Below, piece after piece: positions 11,656 to 23,660 of a DNA stretch of 64,000 nucleotides; position 1 is the stretch's first letter, and each line of letters begins with the position of its first letter. Where the stretch lies: positions 23,377,501-23,441,500 of the forward strand of contig CM073887.1 of the NCBI GenBank assembly GCA_037176705.1, given 5' to 3'. This stretch comes from Molossus alvarezi (lineage: Eukaryota; Chordata; Mammalia; Chiroptera; Molossidae). Both the position numbers and the translations under genes were made by a program. The notes below the pieces were generated by a model. The model worked only from the letters and a program-made list of their open reading frames with translations. It made no database searches and was not told the origin of the DNA.

Positions 11656-12055
11656 AGGAGGTGTATCAGCCAGAAGGGGCTAGGATGTGCAATAACAAAC
11701 AACCCCTACATCTTGGTGGCTTATATCAACAAAGTTTTGTTTTCACTCATGCTACACACCCATTGCAGGTCTGCTGGGAGCCCTACTCCATGTCTAGGCA
11801 CTCCAGGGTCTTGGCTGATGGCCCAGCCACCATCCTGAGCATTGATAGTCACCAAAGCAGGAAAAGGAACAGAGCATTCACGTAATGGCTCTTCGAACCT
11901 CTGCCTGGACGTGTCACATGTCACCTCTACCCTGTTTCATTGTCCGAATCAAGTTAATATGTCGCTCCTGAGTTCAACAGAGAGGGGATGTGTCCCCTCC
12001 AGGGAGGGGCACTGTAGGAAAAGAAAATGAAATGTTTGGTGGACAGTAGTACAGT
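11656..12055. mobile_element. LTR-like repeat inserted in the L2
   Basis: Starts TGTATCAGCCAGAAGGGGCTAGG, continues AATAACAAACAACCCCTACATC and TCACTCATGCTACACACCCATTGC, and ends near AATGTTTGGTGGACAGTAG. This architecture is that of an old mammalian LTR-class repeat, probably related to MaLR or ERVL elements. L2 sequence flanks it on both sides in matching order, which supports insertion. Confidence 0.6.
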
Positions 12056-12205
12056 TCACTGCTGGTGGCCATCACTGTGGTCCAAACGGGAGATGATGGT
12101 AGCTCTGAAGGGGCTGGTGTTGGTAAAGGCAGAGACAAATGGGCAGATTTGAAATTATTTTTGGAGTTACTTTTTGGATGCAATGATGGCTTGAATGTGA
12201 TGTGT
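12056..12205 (-). mobile_element. L2 LINE fragment, antisense (part B)
   Basis: Continues part A: GGAGATGATGGTAGCTCTG, GGCAGATTTGAAATTATTTTTGGAG and GATGCAATGATGGCTTGAATGTG follow the next section of the antisense L2. Confidence 0.7.
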
Positions 12206-15200
12206 TTTTTGTTTTGTTTTTTTCTGTTCAGTCACCCTCGTTAGACAGGGCAAGCCATACTATTTATCTTCTTATCTCCAGGGCCAAACAAGAAGAGGTT
12301 TACTGAGTGAATGAGTAAGATTCTACAAATCAAAAATTTGCTTCCTGGCGTTACCATGGCTTGGAATTTCCCACAAATGGCTGAAGCTGTTATGTAAAGA
12401 GAGGGAGAAGATTACATTTTTTAAAAATCCATTAAGAGAGAGCCTCGCTGATTAGATTTTCTGCAGGCTGGTGAGGGGAGCGGATTTAAAAAACCCTTCT
12501 TTGTGCCACAGTGCTGATCCTTTTGTAGGAAAGAGTGGACTCAGAACCCCAATGTCCCGTGTCGACCTGCTCCATTCCCTCCTGGGTTTTACATTTCATC
12601 CATTTCTTGTCAGTTTCCGACCTCTCTACATCCCAGGATGGAATGAAAGGAGTGGGCATCTGTGACAATGCCTTTGGAGAAAATAGATTCTAGACAGAGC
12701 CAATAAATCCAGCACACAGAACAGCTCCCTTTAACAAGGAGCGGCTGGTAGAAGGGGAAAATATCCTGCAGAAAACAAACCATCAGAGAGGCCACAGGAA
12801 GTCTGCCCTCCGAGCCCCTGACGGCCCATGGGAGGGCACTGCTTGTCCCTTCCATCAGCTTCTTCTGACACTCACCCCCTTGGGACACTGGGTGACTAAA
12901 ATGACCTGCTGTTTCTCTAACAAGAGGATGATTGGGGCGCAGTGTGCAGACATAAACAGTCTCAAGGAGTCTCGAGGATAAGGCCGATTTCTCCTGGTCC
13001 TGTCCACACCCACCACGTTGTGGGCGTCCAGGAGGTGTTAGCTGACCGAAGGGCTGAGGTTCAGCATGGCCTCCCCTCCTCCATCGAGAATAAATTTCAC
13101 TGTCTGCATCAAAGCGAATCACCAACAGACGAATGCCTGCTACCGAGCAAAGCGTACTGTATTTCCCTTTCTCGGTGCGGTTTGTGTTACACCAGGGGGC
13201 TGCGTTCTTCTTTAAAAGCTGCTTAGTGGAACCCCTGTCCAGGTTTATCTGTCGTTCGTGCCACATTCTTATCCACTTAGTTCAACACAGGGGCGGTTGG
13301 GTGAGGGTACAGAAAGGATGGTCTTGACGGGAACCCACTGCTGCCCCACGTGGAAGGAGCCAGGCTTGGAGGAGCCCCGATGGAGGAGGGCAAGAGGGCA
13401 TCTGTGGAGTCTGTTCAGGAAGGGAGAGGAGCAGAGGGGCCCCTCAGCCCTCCATGGGCGGGTCGCTGCCATCCAGGACCATGGCTCGGCCTGGGGCTCA
13501 GCTTCTGAGCAGGAGTGATACCGACCTAACTCCCACGCCTGCAAGCCTCCTTCTGCCAGTAAAGCAGCGGCAACCTTAGCACGCGAGAGCCAGGAGCTGT
13601 CTCTGTGGCCCGATTTCAGACATGGCAGCTCCCATGTAAACATAATTTCCCTTGGCCCATCTTCGAGGCTGAAATCCCACCTTTTGTGGGTTGTTCCTTA
13701 GAGGTAAGCAGTGCCCGCCCTCCTGGGTCTTTTATAAAATGAAAATCTCCCTCAGAAGAAGAACTCAAACCACCCACACCTTCCAGCAAATGCATGAGTG
13801 GAACAAAAGAGAGCAAAAGAGACCGGGGCATCTGGGGGTGGGACCGAAACAAGGGAGAAAGGAGAGGAGGAGGTGGAGGCTGTCCCTTTGGGTGACAGTA
13901 ACAGGTAGAGAATTACCCAGGTTCCGTAGCGGAGTTTTTGACAGTGTGGATTTGGAATATGGCCTTGGCTGGGCCCCTAGGGGCAGAAGAGACCTGAGGC
14001 TCAGAAGTGAGTACTAGAAATGTTTCCCAATGCTTTGAATATACACTGCCAACTTCTCACTCAAACCCTGACCTGCATGGGTAATTCCAGCACAGGTCCC
14101 AGTAATTGATTTTCAGCAGAAAGGGCTGGTACTAGGAGTCAGCAATACTGTCTGCATACCTGGGAAGACAGAGCCTGGGAGGGACACAGTAAGTGAGCCA
14201 GCAGCCAGGGCTCCAGGCTTCGGGCCCTGGCCGGGGTCGCCTCCGCTCAGCAGGCACTCATTCCCAGATGCACCACCAGGTCCCGTGTGCCAGCAGTCAT
14301 GGGGTTCAGAGAGCCCAGAGCACCACATGCTTCCACAGCCCCGCCTGCCTCACCCACCATCTGCTCCGCTGAATGGGCCAGGCTCACGGGGAGGCCTGTG
14401 GGCCAGAAACCAGTGCCTGATTCTCCCTCGGTGGCTGTGCAGTGAATGCAGGGGGCGCTAGTGTTGGCCCTGACCCTTGTTCAGGAGCCGCTGGTGTCCG
14501 CTCGCTCGTTCTAGGCAGGGCACAGACAACGCCAGGAGGCTGGATCCCAGCCACCCCCTGGATTGCCGAGAGGCCCTGTTGTTGCCAGGTACATGACCAG
14601 CGGGTCTGGTGGTCGGTGCTCTAACCCTGAGTCATGCCCACAGCCTGTGCAAAGACAGTCCTAATGCAATGCTTTTCCACGTTCGCACGGTAAGTGGGAA
14701 GTCAGTATTCTGCTGGAGAAAAACTGAACAGAAACCGAACAGAATCGGTTTCCAGAATAATCCCCTGCCTCCTGTCATCAATATTGCGCTTTAATTATTT
14801 GTGATACACAAAAAAGGAGTGGAAATTAACTGACATGCCAATCAACAACTTCTTCTCTCACCATCCGACCTGGGGGACAGCAGGTACTGTTATGCTGTGA
14901 AGGGATAGATACCCACAGAGAGCCACGAGCCAATCAATGCCAGCTCCACAGCTTCCTCCTCTTCTCCTCTCCCCAGCACAGTGCCCAGTGCATAGTAAGG
15001 ACTGAATTAATGTGTCCACCACCGGGATCCGCTCTGAACTGGGCTGACTAGTCAATAACCGTTCCCAGGAAAACCAGGAGGGAGTCGTCCACTCACTGTC
15101 CTCACATGAACATTTGATAAACTGTTGATTCCTCTGGTTATTTATGAGTTATAACACGCATATAAATGAGCATGTTTTATTAGCGGGTACAAATATTAAA

Positions 15201-17959
15201 TTTTATCTGCGTAAAACATGCATTTCATTCTACAAGCAGGTGACCGGGGTTAAAAAATGAGCTCCATGAAGGCTGTTAGAGCTTGTGTTCCTGAAGGCAC
15301 ACCTGCCTCGTGAAAGGGCACTCCTCCGAGTCCTAGCTCTGGCATTGCAGGGCCCATCCAAACCACCCGTTTCTTAGATGAAGAAACAGAGGCCCAGGGA
15401 GGTAAAGCATCCGGTGAGTGGCTTCCACCATGAGGTGGGGAGGCAGAACCAGCACCGGTCCATGTCCTTCCAGCCAGAACCCTTTCCCTCTGCCGTGCTC
15501 CGCAGGACCGGGTTTCTGAGAGCCTCCCAAGCCAGGGAACAGACTTTCTGCCTTTCTCTTTAAAGCATGCCATAATAAACAGCCCGCAGTGGTTACTTTA
15601 TGTCTGTAATTCTGCATGGGGATTATCAACCATGTTATTCTGCCATTGTATTCTGCTGGCTCCTTATTATATTGAAATGTTTCTTTTAACTCTATTGGAG
15701 TCATACAGTATTTACTTTAAACAGAGGGGAACTAGCCTCTGGAGATGATGAGGTGGTTACTAGATTAGGAGCTCCGACATTTTACATTAGGAAGAAGACC
15801 CTAAATAAAACCATGAGGTAGGCCGGCAAGCTTGGTGTGCACATGAGGGAACTTACTGCAAGGTGTCAATAGATTCATGTGTATACTAACCATTGATTAT
15901 AGATTAAACAGACACTACTTGATACCATGTATCTCCTACAGATCCTCAAGCATATATTTCAAAACTTCGGCCAAGGGTGTTTTGGAAGTCAGATATTTAA
16001 GGTTTTTGAAGTCAGGTAATAGGATGCACAAACTGTACATTAATAACATTCGCGGCAGAGTGTGGGGCCGCAGCCCATAATCAAAAATGTTTACTAGTAG
16101 TCCTGAAATGAAATATGGGAATGTTCACTACTGATGGGACAAAGAAAGACTATAAACAGCCTTACGTAAATTCAAGTCAGCTTTGCCACCCAAAATTAGT
16201 TTGTCGCAAACTTACCCAAAAGACAAAAAAAAACCCCCAAAAAACAAATCAAAACAAAACACAAAACCTGTTTTCAGTGCTTTATGAAGTTCAGGATTGT
16301 AAATAAGGAATTGTAGACCCATATTAATGTAAAGATATGAATATACTGGTCAATAAGAGAAATTTATTATGTAAGTTTCAATGTTTAATAATTTATTTAC
16401 CCTTTGGCATTGTCTGTTTTCTCAGTTGGAGGCTAGATACAAAGACAACCAAATCTCATGCCAGAATTCACAAAGTTTTAAGGGCTCCTGACTGTCCTTG
16501 GTGGAGCCCAGAGGCCTCGCATAGCTATAGAGACCCATCAACCTGTGGGGTCCTCCAGGGAAGAAGCTATGCCTCATCCACTGCTCCCCTCGAATCCCGC
16601 GCCTGGGACAGAGCCTGTCTCAGACTGGGTGCTTAGTGGAGATTTGGTGAATGAATGAATTATTACATGACTTATGCATCTTTTTCTCCTGGTCCCTTTT
16701 GTCATCACATACATACATGTATGAGGACAAATGACTGAGATAAATGAATGTCTTCTTCTCATGAGATCATGTGAGATTGAAAACGCTCAACAGAAATCAG
16801 CCCTGTTCCCAAGCTCATCTTAGAAGCAGGCATGGCTCCCCTGCTACCTAGCCAAATCCAGATTTCTCTTTTAGAGGCAACAAAGATGCCCCAGGGGGGT
16901 GGAGGGAGAGCCTTGGATCTGGACGCCCCCACAGGAGACTTTGTGCATCAGGAGAATAATGCCCGGTACGCACTGACCAGGGGCCACGTCCCCGGCGCCC
17001 CGGCCTCCCTCGCAGTGTCAGACCTGCCAGTCAAGCTCAGTCCTTTACAGGGTTACCTTGGCCAATAGCAACAGACATATCAGCAGAGGAAATACTGTAA
17101 ATTCTTCATTTCCACTTGATGTAGGTTAACCCCTTTCCAAGCAGAGGGCCCTTCACTCCCAATAGGTCAGGTCACCGAGACCTTCTTGCGTTGAGTGTGG
17201 TTGGAGTAATTGGATGAGGGCAATTAGCTGCTTGTTGTCCCACATGAGTCATCAGCAAATGGGGGTCAATGCCAAGGAGACGCATGGAAGTTGGGTACAC
17301 ACAGAGCGCAAGTTCTGAATGGCCTTCCGGCAGCAGTTTCTTCCTGCTGCCTAGACCACAATGAGACAGTATTTTTGGTGGATGGAAATGAAGAAAATAA
17401 AAAGGACAGAATGAAAAAGAACTCCACAAAATACCCAAACTGTTGTGTTTCCTGACTAGCATCCAAATTTAAGTCCCAAGATCTCTAAGCACTCTGCCCC
17501 TGGGTGAGGGCACGTCAGCTGGCACACTGTACCCTACCTCTCAGAAGTCCTAAGTTGATCACATAGAGATGGACTCACCTTCACGCAGTCCTCAGTCCCA
17601 TTTCTCTTATAGATAAGAATTTGCTAATGTGGTGTAAGCCTCACAAATTGCTGAGAAAGTATTTTTAATTTGGGAAAATTTCCAGTATTTGGAGAGACTG
17701 CAACAGTATACAGATCTGGGGTGGGCTCCTGGCTCTTGGGGCACTTTCCTAGGAGGAGAGGGGCTTTTCTCAGGACGGTGAGGATGGGTACATTCCTACC
17801 AGCAGCCAGGAGCTGAGAGAAAGGGCACCTCCTCTGCCCATGTGAGACAATCCTCACCAGGTAAAAGCATCGCTGTCCCGCCCTCTGTGTCTCTGCCTTA
17901 CAAAAATCACCGAAACCCCCCTCGCATTTAGAGCAGAAGTCTTCATGTGTTCATGTGTG
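12206..17959. other. Unique non-coding sequence
   Basis: No gene I can support. The longest ORF (218 codons, minus, 12610-13266) has no recognisable family and overlaps ORFs in other frames. Short scraps around 15350-15420 (AGATGAAGAAACAGAGGCCC) and 16560-16660 (ending GGTGAATGAATGAATT) resemble MIR or L2 tails but are too short to assign firmly. Confidence 0.45.
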
Positions 17960-18062
17960 AGACTCAGTTGCAAAGCAGCTGTTAAAAATGCAGAGTCCTG
18001 GGCCCCGCACCCCTGAGATCTGGGGCGGGGCCCCGAACTCTGCAGGCCTCCGAGCTTGACAG
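17960..18062 (-). mobile_element. MER5A-type hAT fragment
   Basis: TTAAAAATGCAGAGTCCTGGGCCCC, CTGAGATCTGGGGCGGGGCCC and GAACTCTGCAGG reproduce the middle of MER5A in antisense order. The terminal repeats are missing. Confidence 0.65.
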
Positions 18063-18214
18063 CACAACTGGAGAAACCCCACCGCTGATGCTTGTACCCG
18101 TTCCCTCTGAGACTGCAACCAAGGGGACATTATCACTCCCCACGAGAAAATCGTAAGAAGCACAGGAGCAGAAGCTCTTTGGAAAGACTGATGTATTGTG
18201 CAATTTCAAGTACA

Positions 18215-18428
18215 TTCCCAGCGACTCTCGATGTCATTTATTGGAGATGCTACTTTGTGCTGGGCTTGGTGCCAGGCCTTCACGTGGTATCTCTAATCCT
18301 CACAGTCATTCACAGGATATTACCCCTGTTTTGCAGAGGAAACAGAAACCCAGAGAAATTATGAAAAATGTTCAGGCCTGCAGGTGCTGAGGGTTAGACA
18401 CAGAATGCAAACCCAGGTTGATGCAACC
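18215..18428 (-). mobile_element. MIR SINE, antisense
   Basis: TTATTGGAGATGCTACTTTGTGCTGGGC, ATCCTCACAGTCATTC, ATTACCCCTGTTTTGCAGAGGAAACAG and AATGCAAACCCAGGTTGATGC follow the antisense MIR consensus over nearly its full length. Confidence 0.8.
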
Positions 18429-20214
18429 GCAAAACCCAAGAGAGCCCACTCTGCGGAGCCGGCCATGGTATCAACGGACATTCAGTGAAAATAATGCCGG
18501 ACAGGCCTCCCTCCTCTTTTCCCTGCATTCAGGACCCCCAGCATCTCTTAGGGTCAACGGCATTTACTTCAAAAGTGTTTATTATTCTATTTCCCCCTGC
18601 AGTGGATGTCATAAGGAGACTTACCCCTGATTTTAATTAGGCTACTTAGAATCCCATAACCTTCTATTGGCGTCAGGGGGAAAAAATCCTTTGATGAGTC
18701 CATCTAGAAAGAGATTTAGCCTCTTTCACAGAGTCTTTCCTGCTACTTGTGCCTGGCCTGAGCCCCGGGTGACGATGCCCCAGGCCCCCCAGAGGCCTCA
18801 GAGCTTCAGACCCAAGGAACCCTCCTGCAGGATGCTGAGTGACGCAGGTCAGAGACTACTGACAGGCACATCTGGTAAACCAGCCAGTGAGCTGAAGAGC
18901 AGGAGGCTGGCTGTTTACATCCTTGGGAAAATATGCAATCACTTTTATCCTCCACAGGGAAGACATGGAGGCATGGCTGAGGTAGGGGAACAAGCCAAGT
19001 GAGTGCCTAGAGACCAATGACGCTCTCCCTGACCTTGGGCAACCAGTGTGGCCGAGGCTGGGGAGGGCACAGGGTCAGAGCCTGGGGAGCCCTCAGTGGG
19101 AGGAGATGTGCCCATTGGGAGCTGCTGTTGAGCAGGGGCCTGGGGACGGCCTGCACCTGGTCTTCAAAGTAACTCTGTACAAAGAGGATGAGACGTCTTT
19201 AAATAGTCCTTTCATTTCCAAAGATCAAATAGGTTAAAGGCAGCTGATCAGAGACCTTATTTTATTCTTACATTCAGCTCATCAAGAGCATGTGGTCTTT
19301 GAGAGAAACTGTACCTGAATATTTATCGAACTAAACATTTGACCACAGCCAGCCCTCTACTGTACTGCAAGTTAAACTGTGCAGTCGCCGGGTCGGTCTC
19401 TCCACGACACCGTCGTCAGCCCCAGATTTGACTGAACCAGTTTCGGCGGGGCCGGCTTTTTGAAGAGTTAGCTTCTCACACAATTTATCTCACCACCCGC
19501 ACTTCTTCAGTTCTGGGCCAGACTCTGCTCGCCAAAGAGAACCCGTCTTCAGTTCTCATAATGAGCTCTTACTGTTTTCCTGTCCAGTTTGCCCTCCAGT
19601 GTGGGGCATCGTTCCTGTCTCTATCCACATTGTTATGTTAGGACTAGTCATGCTCCTACAGTGGGACTCACCCAGCCCCCCCATACTGTGGTTCCTGAGG
19701 CCAGGATGGTCATATGGCGGAGCTGGGCCAATCAGTCTCAGAATAGAAGGACCGAGTTTCCTCCTCAATGGTGGGATCAGTAGCACTTGACCTTAGAAGG
19801 TTCTCTACAGTCATGTGTTCCTGCCGTGTGAGCCAGAAGAGCAAAGGAGGCGAGGTCAGAGAGAGGAAGGGAAGAATGGAGCAGACCCAGAGGGCTGGGA
19901 GCAGAGATCGGGGAGGAACCTGGGGCTGTTCAGTGTCTGGTTCCGTGTTCCTTGGCCCAGCCACATTCCTCAATTCAACTGAGCTGGACCCACTGGTCTC
20001 TGTAATTTGCATCCGAAAGAATTCTCTATATGACTTAACCTTCTTTTCCTCCAAGAATTAAAGCATGAGAATTGCCATGCTAGATTGGATTGCTCCTGTG
20101 CTTTCCCCAGGAATAGCCGTGTGGGCAAAAGCATGGCCTTAGAACTCCTATCATAACAACAATAAATATTTATGAAGCATCTATTTATAGTGTTGGCTCA
20201 ATTTCTTGATGGTA
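18429..20214. other. Unique non-coding sequence
   Basis: No gene seen. A segment near 19190-19350 contains CAAAGATCAAATAGG and GCTGATCAG and is not repeat-like; it could be regulatory, but nothing in the sequence proves it. Confidence 0.45.
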
Positions 20215-20340
20215 ACCAGACGCTTAGGGAGGCTAAGCCAGCTGCCTCAGGCTGCACAGCTAGCAGGTAAGTGACCGAGCCAGGGGTCCACAGCTGTGCT
20301 TGTTCTGCTCTGTGTGGATCCTGCTCAATGGAAAGGTCAT
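20215..20340 (-). mobile_element. MIR fragment, antisense
   Basis: GCTGCACAGCTAGCAGGTAAGTGACCGAGCC corresponds to the antisense MIR core (CACACAGCTAGTAAGTGGCAGAGCC). Confidence 0.6.
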
Positions 20341-20529
20341 CCAACCACTGGTGTGATGATCACAATCACCCTAGTTCTCACTCTGAAGCTGCTTAATTAG
20401 AAGCTTAGAGTGGGGAAAGTAGCAAGGTGTGTTTTTTAAAACTTTAAAATTTAAAAGTTTAAAAGAAAAACACATGTATATCCAGCAAATATTTACTAAG
20501 TTCTCATCTATTAGAATGAAGTTTGACTA

Positions 20530-20890
20530 CAAAAGAAAATAATGTGAATCACGCAGCTTAGACAAGGTAGAGGTGTTTGTTTATTTTTCTCTCATGTGAA
20601 GGAAGTCCAGAGGTAGGTAGTCTAGACCTGGGACCAAAGACTCAGGCCCCTCCTGGAGTGGTTCTTATAAGTAAGCTTACCTCATGGACACAATCATGGC
20701 TGTTGCAGCTCCAGCCATTGCATGTCATGTTCCAAGCAGTAGGGATGAAGACAAGCCAAGGGCAAAAGGACATGCCTTCTTTAAAGAGTAAGCCTCCTTC
20801 AAAGTGTTATCCAAGAAGCTCTATCTCATGACTTCTGCTTAGGCCCTCTGACCACTTCTATTGACAAGAGAGGAGGCAGATGTAGTATAT
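20530..20890. mobile_element. Ancient interspersed repeat, family unassigned
   Basis: GAGGTGTTTGTTTATTTTTCTCTCATGTG, AGTCCAGAGGTAGGTAGTC, TGGCTGTTGCAGCTCCAGCCATTGC and a terminal GACTTCTGCTTAGG block match an old mammalian repeat class also present at 5935-6375. No coding potential. Confidence 0.5.
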
Positions 20891-20964
20891 AGCTGGGCAC
20901 AACTGCTGGACCTGACAATATAGGGACCTGTTACTAAGGAAGAAGGGGAGCACACATGTTAGAT

Positions 20965-21250
20965 GGGAAACGGCAGGCACTGTGCTAGGCCATGAAGATG
21001 CAGACGTGAAAAGACAAAGTCATGGGCTGCTTTCTGGGTGCTTGCATTCAGTAAGCAAAAAATAAACATAATTTTAAGTAGTGGTAAGTAAGGGGGGTCA
21101 TTTTAAATAGGGCAAAAAGGATGAAGGTCTCTCTGAGCGGTGACAGTTGAGCAGAGGCCTGATTGATGTGCCGGCGGTGGGAAAGGTGTTCTGGGCACCT
21201 GTCAAGGCCTCAGAGCAGGATGATACAATGTGTACTCTGGAGGTGAGCAC
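20965..21250 (-). mobile_element. L2 LINE fragment, antisense
   Basis: GGCAGGCACTGTGCTAGGCC, AGACAAAGTCATGGGC, AAGGTCTCTCTGAGCGGTGACAGTTGAGCAGAGGCC and TTCTGGGCAC follow the antisense L2 3' region. Confidence 0.75.
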
Positions 21251-21877
21251 TGATTCAAAACCTTTGAAAGTCTTAGATAACCTGTTCAGATGAGATCAAA
21301 GTAACCTGGGTTACATTAATTGGAAGAACAATGTAAGCAACATTCCATTAGAGATGCTTTATTTATTCACAAAGTACATTTTCTTATCAATGTGATAGGT
21401 ATTGACATTGCAAGTTATTACCATTAATCTTGTTGGTGTAATTGTAGTAATAGATACCTCTTGCTCTCTTGAAGTGTCGCATGGGATGTATTTTAGAAAA
21501 TTAAAATGAGTTATTATAATACATTAAATATCAGTACAGCATGGGTACTTCTAATTGCATTTCAGGACTTTCATTTTGTTAATATAATTTTAGATTCTTC
21601 CCTCTCCCGAAAAGTGCTGTATGAGATATACTTATTTTTTTCAAGTTCAAGTAAATTTAAGTTGAAAAATACCCACTAATGGGTATTTTAACCTACTGCA
21701 TTTCTTGAGAGGCAGTACCTTTCCTCAGAGTATCTGTCCTTTGCCTTTGCTTTCTCTTGCCTTGAGGGGTGACCTTCTGTTATTGTATTCTGGGGGCTGG
21801 CAACAGTTTTTCTTCACCTTATCCATATCGTTTATTGATTCCAATAACATTTCCATTTCAAACCTTTGCTTCATATT
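21251..21877. other. Unique AT-rich sequence
   Basis: No gene or recognisable repeat. Confidence 0.4.
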
Positions 21878-21893
21878 GAAATAAGAATCTTTT

Positions 21894-22010
21894 TTTTTTT
21901 TTTTGATACTTTGTTGTTGTTGTTGTTGTACATGCCCCTAGCGGGAACCGAACCTGGGACTCTCTGGTCTGCAGGCCGACGCTCAACCGCTGAGCCAAAC
22001 TGGCCAGGGT
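21894..22010 (-). mobile_element. Short head-only VES SINE
   Basis: On the minus strand the element has the tRNA-derived head (CCCTGGCCAGTTTGGCTCAG with the A box, and CCCAGGTTCGGTTCCCGC with the B box), then passes directly into (CAA)n and poly(A). It lacks the downstream CT-rich body present in the other young copies. It is bounded by a perfect 16-bp target duplication (21878-21893 and 22011-22026), and the right boundary reads TTTT/AAAA, an L1-endonuclease-type site. It is therefore a complete retrotransposition event of a shortened RNA, not a later deletion. Confidence 0.93.
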
Positions 22011-22026
22011 GAAATAAGAATCTTTT

Positions 22027-23212
22027 AAAACCTCTTCTTGTGTGGCAGACCTTCCCCCACTCCCCACCCCCACGATGCCCTTGCTTGTTTTCATTGCTCT
22101 CTCCAAGACCGGTGATATCTTTTTTAATAAAGTAGCCATCGGTATGCACCTTCCATAACCATTACACTGAACAAGCAAGACCATGGTACAGCATCATGAA
22201 CCAAGGCTTTGCCTCCTGCTGGCCCCTTTAAATCTGCTGCGGAGGCTTTGTTTTTCTCTTGCATCTGGATGAAAAATCAGGCAGGTGTTCTGGTCACCCA
22301 GATAATGTAAGATCTTCCAATCAATAATTTAGAAGTCTAGTCGCATGTAATAGATAATACTTTGAACTTGGTTCAATATTCAGTTTTCTCTTCCTTCCCC
22401 GACTATGCCCTGTTGCAGGTGGGAGTTGACAGCAGGAAACTGAATGTATTCTTTCTTCCAATTGTGCTTTTCTATCTCCCTCCTCATTCCATTAGCTGAT
22501 TTCTCACCCCACCAGCATAGCAGGGGGGAGAAGAAATAACAGTGGTCAGGAAAGTTTTTCCTTACCTGATCATGAGCTCAGTGTTGCCCTGTCTGGGTCT
22601 GGGATGCATGTTAAGCTGATTCTTAGTCTCATCTGTATCTTGGGGGGTTTGGGGGTCATGCCCATCACTGGAGACCTCCTGTCCTCTGAGGTTCACTGAC
22701 AGGCAACCTTCTCTGTTTCCTGACATTTCACATGATCTCTGTGATTTCTGTGGCTGTCCATCTCTCCAGGCAGCCCTCTTGGGTAAGACGGACTTGCCCC
22801 ACATTCGGCTCCTGGAAAGCAGTCATATGTCTTTTGCACTGACACACGGTGAGAGCAGACCTCCCAGCACAGCCTCCTCTCCTTGGCTCGTGGGTCAGCA
22901 GCTGGCCAGCCCAACTCTTGCTCTTGAAAGGTCTGCATGGGACTCAGACACGGTTTAATTTGTCCCACAACTGCAGGGGACACAGATCTGCTCTCGGGGT
23001 ATTCCTGTTGAAGGCTCTTCACTCATTTGAACACGAGGAGCTGGCACATTCCAATCCTACCTCCGAGGAAAGGATTGGAATCATAACACACCCAGAGCAT
23101 TCTCTAAAAATGTTCTCTCAACCTCCATTCGACTTCTCCAATCGCTTATATAGGCTAGAGGTTGGTAGTCAGCTCATGGTTGAAACCAGTTTTCAACCCC
23201 TCACCTCTCTCT
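22027..23212. other. Unique non-coding sequence
   Basis: No gene or clear repeat was recognised. Confidence 0.4.
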
Positions 23213-23660
23213 TTTTTTTTAAACTCTTTATTTTAAAATAACTATAGTTTCACAGGAAGTTGCAAAGAAATGAGCAGGGAGATTCCGTGAAACTTTCACC
23301 TTCAATGTTAACATCTTGCATAACTATAAAGCAGTATCAAAACCACAGAGCTCACTCAGATCTCACCATTTATGCATGTGCTCAAGTGTGCGTGCATGTG
23401 TGTATTTGCAATTCTATGCAATTTGATCACACGTGTGGTTTTATGGAACTCCCATCACAATCAAATATATACCTGTACAATCCCTACAAGGTGTTTTTGT
23501 GCTACCCCTTTATGCACACCCCCTTCTTCTCTTACCCCTAACCTGGAAGCCACAGATCTATCCTCCATCTCTATACTTGCTATTTCATGGAATCATTCAG
23601 CATGTGTCTTTCTGAGATTGCTGGCCATCTCCTTTTCACAAGTCCTTTAAAGGTCCCATT
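23213..23660 (-). mobile_element. L1M LINE 3'-region fragment, antisense
   Basis: TTTATTTTAAAATAACTATAGTTTCACAGG, CAAAGAAATGAGCAGGGAG, TGTGTATTTGCAATTCTATGCAATTTGATCAC, CTAACCTGGAAGCCACAGATC and TCATGGAATCATTCAGCATGTG follow an old L1M 3' region in antisense order. Much decayed. Confidence 0.72.

Noticed and set aside
12610..13266. 218-codon minus-strand ORF as a gene
   Set aside because: No recognisable domain, no flanking splice or promoter signals, overlaps other-frame ORFs, and its composition is like that of the surrounding unique DNA.
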